From positions 1 through 11,636 of the forward strand of contig JAZQQT010000093.1 in assembly GCA_045629205.1 (NCBI GenBank): a stretch of DNA of 11,636 bases, written 5' to 3'. Made by a program: the position numbers and the translations under genes. This DNA comes from JAZQLP01 sp045629205 (lineage in GTDB: Bacteria; Bacillota; Clostridia; Oscillospirales; UBA644). Shown here piece by piece: positions 1-5,586 of this stretch; the stretch's first letter is position 1; each line of letters starts with the position of its first letter. The notes beneath the pieces are model-generated. The model searched no databases. It was not told the DNA's origin and saw only the letters and a list, made by a program, of their open reading frames with translations.

Positions 1-138
1 AGAAGGCTGGATTCCAGTTTTTCAATTCTTACTACCGCAAGTCTGTAGCGTAAACAAGGGAGGAGCCGTGTACCAGACCGGTACGCACGGTTCTGTGGGA
101 GGTCGGCTGGCTAACTAATAGTCAGCCTCCTACCCGAT
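1..138 (+). mobile_element. Group II intron, 3' end only (domains V and VI)
   Basis: This is the 3' terminus of a self-splicing group II retrointron; the ribozyme body and any reverse transcriptase lie upstream of the window. Domain V is at 63-93: GAGCCGTG pairs with CACGGTTC, a two-base CG bulge sits at 84-85, the distal helix is TACC/GGTA, and the catalytic AGC triad is at 64-66. Domain VI is at 97-135: GGG (97-99) pairs with CCC (133-135), A100-GG pairs with CC-T131, and A132 is left bulged as the branch point. The intron would end at CCCGAT (138), with the branch A seven bases from the 3' splice site, as expected. Domain V is slightly short (31 instead of about 34 nt), with a 5-nt loop instead of a GNRA tetraloop. 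Bases 3-53 are open in one frame and end in TAA, which could be the last codons of an intron-encoded protein, but this is too short to judge. Confidence 0.85.
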
Positions 139-151
139 TAATCAAAGAAGA

Positions 152-243
152 ACGGGATTCGAAGCGGTTCGGAAGTGAATAACGCTCCGGTGGAGCGTTA
201 GAGCCGAACTGTGCCTGAGCCCGCAGGCGAGACCGAATCCCGT
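152..243 (+). ncRNA. Structured RNA element, three-way junction, family unknown
   Basis: The stretch can fold into four helices directly visible in the sequence. P1 is a perfect 10-bp pairing of ACGGGATTCG (152-161) with CGAATCCCGT (234-243). P2 is 9 bp (164-172 with 204-212, two G-U pairs). P3 is a 9-bp hairpin stacked beyond an internal loop (180-188 with 192-200, loop GGT). P4 is a 5-bp hairpin (213-217 with 224-228). P1, P2 and P4 meet in a three-way junction. It starts 13 bases after the intron end and is followed by a strong terminator in the same direction, so it is probably the 3' part of a transcript read on the plus strand. The only convincing open frame here runs through two terminator stems, so protein coding is unlikely. 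I do not recognise the family; it is not a tRNA, tmRNA, SRP, 6S, FMN or cobalamin element by motif. Group II introns sit in many kinds of exon, so this may be the 3' exon of an interrupted RNA gene. Confidence 0.5.
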
Positions 244-261
244 ACGCTCCACCAGAACAAG

Positions 262-309
262 CAAATCCGAACTGTTTCGTTACGACGGAACTGTTCGGAT
301 TTGTTTTTT
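262..309 (+). terminator. Rho-independent terminator
   Basis: CAAATCCGAAC (262-272) pairs perfectly with GTTCGGATTTG (293-303) and is followed at once by six T residues (304-309). It ends plus-strand transcription coming through the intron and the structured element. Confidence 0.88.
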
Positions 310-334
310 ACTTTGATTATCCATATTAAACGCT

Positions 335-372
335 ACCGCCGAGAGCGACCAATTACGGTTACTCTCGGCGGT
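335..372. terminator. Hairpin between convergent transcripts
   Basis: A perfect 11-bp stem, ACCGCCGAGAG (335-345) with CTCTCGGCGGT (362-372), lies 17 bases beyond the stop codon of the minus-strand sigma factor. The T-rich stretch is better on the plus side (GTGTTTATTCTGTGTTTTT) than on the minus side, so it probably acts in both directions, as a backstop for the first terminator and as the end of the sigma factor transcript. Confidence 0.7.
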
Positions 373-389
373 GTGTTTATTCTGTGTTT

Positions 390-1937
390 TTACAGATAAA
401 TATATGCACCTATGGTATTGATTGTATTTTCATCATATTTAAGCCAGCCATCGAGTATAGCCTGCTCGACAACATACCCTCTTTCAATATCCGGAACTTG
501 ATTGAATAAAGCAAAAATTTCATTCTTTAACGATGTCAGCTTTTGAGACAATTCTTCGTTATGAGGTTCCTCTGCATTTCTATCGAATATTACAACATTG
601 GGAATGATAGAACCCTCTTTCTTAAGATATCCGTATTCGAGCATCTTTTCAAGATAAGATTTCTCACACGCCTCAATACGTCCACTGCAAACCAACCACA
701 ACGTATATGCTTCCATCCAACTCAAGTGCTCTGGAGTCTTTTCGTAAATATTATTATATATGAATTTAAACTGGCCGAAATCTATATCCTTTTTTACTTC
801 GTTCTTATCATGCGAAAGATATCCATGTTGTCCAACAAATTCGGGCTTTTCCCAATCAATGTTTTCGTATCCGGTCAATGTCCAAGCACCGTCATCGGGA
901 CGCGTGGGATAGGTGCTTCTATATTCTAACGAAGTGTTATTTGCTGTATTTGCTGACCACTGCAACCAATCAAATGTACGTACAATTAACGCCCATTTAG
1001 CCGCTTCATATCCAACATAATCATAATTTACTTTTGAGCCATCCTCAATAATATAAGTGTCGATCAGTTCACAAATTTTGTCAGCCATCGGCTTCTGAAT
1101 TTTTTTGTTATTATCGAATTTTTTGCGTTGCTCCTCTTTGCTGATTATCTTAAAGGCTGTTTGGTATTTATTTTCGTTCTTGGTAAGCAACTGTTCACGG
1201 GTCAAAAATTCAAGCTCGTCTTCCATATAAGGCAAAGCAATACCCAATTCAAGTGCCAGTTCTTCAGCAGTTTGTGGGTTTTCATATGTTTCGAGGAAAA
1301 TATTTTTGTATAACAAATGTGTGATAATAGACCCAGGTTGTCCCTTTTTGCCATCTCTGCCGTTTTGAACAAAAGCTATTTGCTCTGGATTATAACTGCG
1401 TTTTCCAAATTCTCTTGCCATATTCATACCTTCTTTCAATATGATTCTCGCGCGATGAAGTATTTGCTGAACCGCGCTTATCGAAATAGAAAGCGACGAT
1501 GCAATGTCACGAACACTCTTGTTTTCTATGTAATAGGCAACGACAATGTTGCGATAATCGCTTTTGATGAACGCCAGCTCCCGCCGAAGCAGAGCCATTT
1601 GCTCTGTATGTATCATTTCATCAAGGATATTTTCGCTTTCATCTTCAATTTCATAATCGCTGATATCGGAACCGGTTACCGACTCGTTTCGCTTATGCTT
1701 TTCGTTTGCCCATACGGAATAACGGTTACGCGCGATCTGCCATACCCACGCCGAAAAGCTTGTTGGTATCGTGCCTTTATTCAAAGCGACGATGATCTGA
1801 AGCGCAACATCTTGTGTCAGATATTCAGCTTCGGTATTACTTCCCGTCTTTTTCAAACAGAAATAAAACAGCTTTTCCATATAGTTCTCGGCAAACTCGT
1901 TGATGAGCTGATTGCGCATTTTGTTCGTTTCCTGCAT
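390..1937 (-). CDS. ECF-type RNA polymerase sigma factor with long C-terminal extension (515 aa)
   Basis: A sigma-70 family factor that would direct RNA polymerase to a small set of promoters. Region 2 lies at about residues 15-85, including TQDVALQII and the promoter-melting stretch ARNRYSVWANEKHKR. Region 4, an HTH, lies at about 113-168 (RDIASSLSISISAVQQILHRAR). ECF factors usually stop there at 160-200 residues; this one continues for about 345 more. Residues 203-265 look like a winged helix (AEELALELGI, then LTREQLL, then a basic strand); 305-375 is rich in Trp and Tyr; 402-450 may be a second small helical domain (my inference). There is no membrane segment or adjacent obvious anti-sigma gene. 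The frame can be extended six codons to a GTG, but that GTG belongs to the stretch GTGAAAGGAGG, whose AAAGGAGG is the ribosome binding site (1944-1951) for the ATG at 1937, so the ATG is taken as the start. It is divergent from the YwaF/YitT pair, a likely target or partner. Confidence 0.88.
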   Translation of the reverse strand: MQETNKMRNQLINEFAENYMEKLFYFCLKKTGSNTEAEYLTQDVALQIIVALNKGTIPTSFSAWVWQIARNRYSVWANEKHKRNESVTGSDISDYEIEDESENILDEMIHTEQMALLRRELAFIKSDYRNIVVAYYIENKSVRDIASSLSISISAVQQILHRARIILKEGMNMAREFGKRSYNPEQIAFVQNGRDGKKGQPGSIITHLLYKNIFLETYENPQTAEELALELGIALPYMEDELEFLTREQLLTKNENKYQTAFKIISKEEQRKKFDNNKKIQKPMADKICELIDTYIIEDGSKVNYDYVGYEAAKWALIVRTFDWLQWSANTANNTSLEYRSTYPTRPDDGAWTLTGYENIDWEKPEFVGQHGYLSHDKNEVKKDIDFGQFKFIYNNIYEKTPEHLSWMEAYTLWLVCSGRIEACEKSYLEKMLEYGYLKKEGSIIPNVVIFDRNAEEPHNEELSQKLTSLKNEIFALFNQVPDIERGYVVEQAILDGWLKYDENTINTIGAYIYL

Positions 1938-2002
1938 TTTCTCGCCTCCTTTCACCCATATAGTGTGGCATTTCTCGAATTGCTGACAAGATTATTGAAA
2001 AT

Positions 2003-2031
2003 ATTATATCATAAAATTATGAATTAGTCTA
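2003..2031 (-). promoter_or_regulatory. Promoter of the extended sigma factor gene
   Basis: Read on the minus strand: TAGACT (2031-2026, four of six matches to TTGACA), a 17-base spacer, then TATAAT (2008-2003). Transcription would start near 1996, leaving a leader of about 60 bases before the ATG at 1937. It resembles a housekeeping (sigma-A) promoter. Confidence 0.7.
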
Positions 2032-2032
2032 T

Positions 2033-2045
2033 GCTCCGTCGGAGC
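2033..2045. promoter_or_regulatory. 13-bp palindrome between divergent promoters (candidate operator)
   Basis: GCTCCG-T-CGGAGC is a perfect dyad with a one-base centre. It begins two bases upstream of the -35 element of the sigma promoter and 33 bases before the -35 of the opposite promoter, a position where a bound regulator could act on both. A close relative, GCTCCGGTGGAGCGTTA, occurs at 185-200 on the other side of the sigma gene. Confidence 0.4.
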
Positions 2046-2078
2046 GTTATCGTGAAAAATCAACTGCGAATACTGTTC

Positions 2079-2107
2079 TTGAATTTTGTTCCGAATTGTG
2101 ATATACT
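2079..2107 (+). promoter_or_regulatory. Promoter of the YwaF/YitT-like operon
   Basis: TTGAAT (2079-2084), 17-base spacer, TATACT (2102-2107). The expected transcription start near 2114 lies downstream of the first ATG of the longest frame (2031), which rules that ATG out and supports the start at 2169. Confidence 0.75.
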
Positions 2108-2168
2108 TGTTACGTTATTGGCTTCTCATATCATTTCCCGAATAAGAGAAAGGTGGGTAGTGCTATCT

Positions 2169-2996
2169 ATGTGGAACGGACAATATCGTTTTTTTGATTA
2201 TAAATACAATATTGCCGGTTACAGCGGTCAGGATTACGATGGCGTCGGACGATGGGTTTATCTCATTTTCACAGTTATTTCCATCATTATGTTACTTGTT
2301 TTTTTCAGAAACGCAAAACGTCGCCACATTGATTCATACATAAAAATCGTGGGATTTGTCATGCCAGTGCTCGAAATTTCCAAGGTGACATGGGAGAGCA
2401 TTTGGGATATCAGAACCGGACGCGGTTTTAATTGGGAAGGTCTTCTTCCGATTTATACATGTTCGCTTTTTATTTACTGTATGTTTGTCGCCGCAATATC
2501 AAAAGGAAAAGCTCGTGATTGGTGTCTTTCGTGGGTTTCCTCTCTCGGTCTTGTCGGCGGTCTCAGCAACGTTCTGTTTATGCGCGGACTTAAATGGTAT
2601 CCGTTTTTTACGTTCGGCGCATTTTATTCTATGACTTTTCACTATGTTATGGTTTTAACGGCTCTTCTTATTGTCGTAACCCGATATAAAGAATTTCGTT
2701 TTTCGGATATCGGCAAGGCATTTGCCGTGCATCTCATTTTCTCTGCCGTAGTAATTCCCATTGATTTTCTGAAAGGTTGGGATTATATGCAGTATTACGA
2801 GGCAGGTGGTGTGCCTGTTTTTGAGACTGTGTCTGATTTACTGGCTGAAAAAGGGTGTCGTTATCTGACCGCTCCGATGATGCTTATCGTTTATCTTGCT
2901 CTTGATGCGTTGTTGATTGCAATATATGTTTTCGGACAGCGGCTTGCCGGAGTAAAAGCAAAAAAATCGAAAAATATTTTAAACGTAAAGGCTTGA
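2169..2996 (+). CDS. YwaF-like integral membrane protein (275 aa)
   Basis: A polytopic membrane protein of unknown biochemical function that resembles the YwaF/TIGR02206 family (distant relatives of eukaryotic TMEM164). About seven membrane segments are visible, roughly at residues 28-46, 57-72, 92-110, 118-136, 145-170, 183-200 and 235-257. The short polar turn LLPIYTCSLFIY and the motif MTFHYVMVLTALLIVV with His158 match the family pattern of LPLHLCS and FxxHG-type segments. The start at ATG 2169 follows AGAAAGGTGG with a rather long 12-base spacing; an in-frame GTG at 2160 is an alternative. The longest frame, beginning at 2031, is excluded because it precedes the promoter. It ends two bases before the next gene, so the two are co-transcribed, and the pair is divergent from the extended sigma factor. 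Confidence 0.75.
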   Translation: MWNGQYRFFDYKYNIAGYSGQDYDGVGRWVYLIFTVISIIMLLVFFRNAKRRHIDSYIKIVGFVMPVLEISKVTWESIWDIRTGRGFNWEGLLPIYTCSLFIYCMFVAAISKGKARDWCLSWVSSLGLVGGLSNVLFMRGLKWYPFFTFGAFYSMTFHYVMVLTALLIVVTRYKEFRFSDIGKAFAVHLIFSAVVIPIDFLKGWDYMQYYEAGGVPVFETVSDLLAEKGCRYLTAPMMLIVYLALDALLIAIYVFGQRLAGVKAKKSKNILNVKA

Positions 2997-2998
2997 AG

Positions 2999-3700
2999 AT
3001 GAAACGCAAAATTGTAATTTATGAAGAGTTCGCATATATATTTGCCACTGTTATTTTGGCTCTCTCGGTCGCGATTGTAACCACTACCGATCTTGGATTA
3101 TCCATGATTGTGGCGCCTGCGTATCTTTTGAGCGAAAAACTCGGTTTTATCACTTTCGGTCAGGCAGAATATATAGTTCAGGGAATATTATATATCATCT
3201 TCTGTTTTATCGTTAAGAAATTCAGATATGTTTATCTGATAGCGTTCGGAACGAGTCTTTTTTACGGGTTTGTTCTGGATTGCTGGCAGACTCTTATTCC
3301 TGTTTTTGATTCGGAAATCGTTGAGCCCGGCTCATACGCATTATGGGCGCGTTTGCTTCTGCTGTGTGTCGGTGTTGTGATAACAGCGTTTTCCATCGCT
3401 TTGTTTTTCAGAGTGTATATTTGTCCTCAAATGATTGATCTTATTCCTCAAAAACTTGCTGAGCATTTCAGAATCGGGATTGCAAAATTCAAAACCGGAT
3501 ATGATATCGGATTCCTTATTCTTTCAATTTTGCTTTCGTTGATTTTTTTCGGAAAGATTCGCGGACTCGGTATCGGAACCGTTGTCGCCGCATTGTTTAA
3601 CGGCACGTTGATCGGGGTTTTCGGAAAATTCCTTGATCGCCATTGTGAATTCCGTCCATTGTTTCCGTGTTTTAAGCAGTTTATACAACATGATGATTGA
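2999..3700 (+). CDS. YczE/YyaS/YitT-like membrane protein (233 aa)
   Basis: A five- to six-helix membrane protein in the YczE/YyaS/YitT group (DUF6198-like); the function of the group is not established, although transport has been suggested. The N-terminal helix (about 8-28), the segment DLGLSMIVAPAYLLSEKL, the GQAEYIVQGILYIIFCFIV helix (54-72), helices at about 76-98, 114-140 and 168-186, and the glycine-rich GIGTVVAALFNGTLIGVFG (191-209) are typical. The ATG at 2999 is chosen because AAAGG lies 8 bases upstream; a TTG at 2993 would overlap the preceding stop codon (2994-2996). Second gene of the divergent operon; it ends at a perfect hairpin. Confidence 0.75.
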   Translation: MKRKIVIYEEFAYIFATVILALSVAIVTTTDLGLSMIVAPAYLLSEKLGFITFGQAEYIVQGILYIIFCFIVKKFRYVYLIAFGTSLFYGFVLDCWQTLIPVFDSEIVEPGSYALWARLLLLCVGVVITAFSIALFFRVYICPQMIDLIPQKLAEHFRIGIAKFKTGYDIGFLILSILLSLIFFGKIRGLGIGTVVAALFNGTLIGVFGKFLDRHCEFRPLFPCFKQFIQHDD

Positions 3701-3710
3701 TTGTCAGTGC

Positions 3711-3750
3711 AAATATACCGCCGTTCATTTTGTTGAACGGCGGTATATTT
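3711..3750. terminator. Bidirectional terminator hairpin, perfect 17-bp stem
   Basis: AAATATACCGCCGTTCA (3711-3727) and its exact complement (3734-3750) flank a 6-base TTTTGT loop. A/T pairs at the base supply T-rich ends on both strands. It sits 10 bases after the YitT-like gene and about 95 bases beyond the end of the convergent GH127 gene, so it can serve both. Confidence 0.8.
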
Positions 3751-3806
3751 ATCAAAGAATATTCCAATTAAAATAATATCGTTATAAAAATCCGAAAACA
3801 CCTTTA

Positions 3807-3834
3807 TTGATTCGTTGTTCTTTTTTTGTATAAT
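3807..3834 (+). promoter_or_regulatory. Promoter-like sequence pointing antisense into the GH127 gene
   Basis: TTGATT (3807-3812), 16-base spacer, TATAAT (3829-3834). The predicted start near 3841 lies at the 3' end of the minus-strand GH127 gene, with no plausible sense gene behind it. The elements also sit in a small dyad, ATTGATT (3806-3812) and AATCAAT (3832-3838). It may be chance in AT-rich DNA or an antisense promoter. Confidence 0.35.
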
Positions 3835-3843
3835 CAATATCTG

Positions 3844-5502
3844 CTATTTGTTTTTATTATCCTCTTCGATTATCAGATCAAAACAAATCGGAACCGGATT
3901 CAGCATAAGGCAGGAAGTAGCATAACAAATAGGCGTAAAGCACATATTCATAGTTTCTCCGTTTTCATTACGGACGTCAATTGCGGCATATGCGCGGTTG
4001 AACGTTCCGGTATAAGATCCGGCTCCGTCATCAAAATATGTCCATTCGGGTCTTACATCAAGGCCTGGGATCTGCCAGAAACCGTTTTTGTCTGTTTTTT
4101 CTTTCGAAGGCGCTATCAGTGTGAAATGCGTTCCCGCAAAACTTTCTTTGATATATCCTTCCGGAACACCGGCGTTTATTGTATCTTCTCTTTCTTTTCC
4201 GGAATTTATCATTTCGCCGAGATTATCGTAATGCATCGGCGCAAGCAGCAGGGGCCCGTATTTGAGAATATAGCCGTCGTTTCTTTTTTCAGCGTAATGT
4301 CCGATATCTGAGGTCATACAGTAGAAAACTTTGTCCGGTGTATCGGCTGATACTTTTGAAGTTACTTTCATGTTTTTTGTGTAAGACGGCGAACGGAAAG
4401 AAACGGGAATGTCAGACCCTCCTTCTACCGTTACCGCGGCTTCATACAAAGAAGGATATTCCGATACTATGGTTACCCGGATTTCTTTGCCGTTACGGTT
4501 GAGTGTATAAACACCGGGAACAGGATAGTGAATTACTATTTTACCGTTAATCAGCTCCACCGCGTGCCGTGCAAAATGAACGATGGCAAGTCCGCCCGTT
4601 TGCGTGCAGCACCACCATGCTTCTTCAATATTCATTCCGTATCCTGTGACACCGGTATAACTCCGATGCCCGAAACCGCCGGTAACGAATTGGTTGAAAA
4701 ATAATCCGTTCAGAAGTGAGTGCTCAGCGTCGTTCAAAGCCGTTTCGTCATGCGTGATTTCATAATAGCGCAGGTTAAGCATTATCCAGTCGGCAGTAGA
4801 ACAGCCTTCTGTTCTGAAAGAACGTCTGAATGATTCGGATATTGAACCGTCGGGATACTGATTTTCGCGTATTTTGTCTATATATTCTTTTACCTTATCA
4901 ACGTATGACATATCTCCCGAAACCTGAGCAAGTCTCAGTAAAGAACGCAGAACTGTCATCTGTCCGTGCGAATGAGAACCTTCGAACGGAAAAAGCGAAG
5001 CCGGAATAATGGCTCGTGCGACTTTAAGATATCGCTCATCGTGGAGCATTTCATACAGATTTGCGAGCCCTTCAATATAACAGTCGCATGTTGAACATAT
5101 ACCGTCGAGTGCGTGTTCGCCTTTTTCAAGTGCATCTGCCCATGCGTCCGCTTGTAACTTTACGGTTCTCATTGCTTCTGTGTTTCCCGTATACTGAATA
5201 TACGGTATGAAACGGCGGACAAATCCTCCGTGGGGTCCTTTAAGCAGAACTCTGCGAAACAGTTCGTTCAATCGCGTATCATCGGGCTTATCAAGTACCG
5301 AATGTGCTTCGGACCAGAATTCGATTGTCCGACCGGTTAAATCGGTCGTGCATTGGGAAGCATGTCTGGTTCTCCCTGCGGGTTTTTCAAGATCGATCAT
5401 TATAAAATCAAGTGTATCGAGCGGGTAACTGTAAAGTCTTTTTTCCGCCAGTTCAAGACGGTGGCGGAATGTTGATTCCGTAAGCTTAGGCTTAAAAAAC
5501 AT
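3844..5502 (-). CDS. GH127-type (DUF1680) beta-L-arabinofuranosidase-like glycosidase (552 aa)
   Basis: A probable exo-glycosidase with an (alpha/alpha)6 barrel, related to beta-L-arabinofuranosidase HypBA1 of Bifidobacterium. In that enzyme a Glu and three Cys bind zinc and one Cys is the nucleophile. Here the equivalent residues appear to be Glu232 and Cys234 in RTEGCSTADW, and Cys298-Cys299 in EEAWWCCTQTGG. GICSTCDCYIEGLANLYEM (about 134-152) and HGQMTVLRSLLRLAQVSGD (about 179-197) fit barrel helices; the C-terminal half is beta-rich. At 552 residues it is shorter than HypBA1 (about 650). There is no signal peptide, so it should act in the cytoplasm on imported sugars. The ATG at 5502 follows AAGGAG (5516-5511) with good spacing; an in-frame TTG nine codons earlier is less likely. 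It lies downstream of pckG but is separated by a terminator, and no sugar transporter is in view, so the substrate is uncertain. Confidence 0.8.
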   Translation of the reverse strand: MFFKPKLTESTFRHRLELAEKRLYSYPLDTLDFIMIDLEKPAGRTRHASQCTTDLTGRTIEFWSEAHSVLDKPDDTRLNELFRRVLLKGPHGGFVRRFIPYIQYTGNTEAMRTVKLQADAWADALEKGEHALDGICSTCDCYIEGLANLYEMLHDERYLKVARAIIPASLFPFEGSHSHGQMTVLRSLLRLAQVSGDMSYVDKVKEYIDKIRENQYPDGSISESFRRSFRTEGCSTADWIMLNLRYYEITHDETALNDAEHSLLNGLFFNQFVTGGFGHRSYTGVTGYGMNIEEAWWCCTQTGGLAIVHFARHAVELINGKIVIHYPVPGVYTLNRNGKEIRVTIVSEYPSLYEAAVTVEGGSDIPVSFRSPSYTKNMKVTSKVSADTPDKVFYCMTSDIGHYAEKRNDGYILKYGPLLLAPMHYDNLGEMINSGKEREDTINAGVPEGYIKESFAGTHFTLIAPSKEKTDKNGFWQIPGLDVRPEWTYFDDGAGSYTGTFNRAYAAIDVRNENGETMNMCFTPICYATSCLMLNPVPICFDLIIEEDNKNK

Positions 5503-5547
5503 ACTGTATTTCTCCTTGTTTCCGAACAACTATATGAATATATAAAT

Positions 5548-5579
5548 AATACGATGCAACCGGAATATTGCATCGTATT
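5548..5579 (-). terminator. Terminator after pckG
   Basis: A 12-bp perfect stem (5548-5559 with 5568-5579, core ATACGATGCAA/TTGCATCGTAT) and an 8-base loop, starting 7 bases past the pckG stop. The minus-strand trailing sequence ATTTATATATTC is moderately T-rich; on the plus strand the tail TTTTTAATTTTAT is better. It probably separates pckG from the GH127 gene at least in part. Confidence 0.72.
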
Positions 5580-5586
5580 TTTAATT

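Noticed and set aside
3..53. Possible C-terminus of a group II intron-encoded protein (16 codons before TAA)
   Set aside because: Too short to recognise, other frames are also open, and the stop lies only 9 bases before domain V, which is unusually close.
211..399. 62-residue open frame on the plus strand from GTG
   Set aside because: It runs through P4 of the structured element and two terminator hairpins and has no ribosome binding site.
1317..2027. 236-residue plus-strand frame antisense to the sigma factor
   Set aside because: It lacks a ribosome binding site and any family resemblance; the minus frame has clear sigma domains.
3826..4311. 161-residue plus-strand frame behind the antisense promoter
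   Set aside because: Its ATG lies inside the promoter, before the expected transcript start; no ribosome binding site; composition of a shadow frame.
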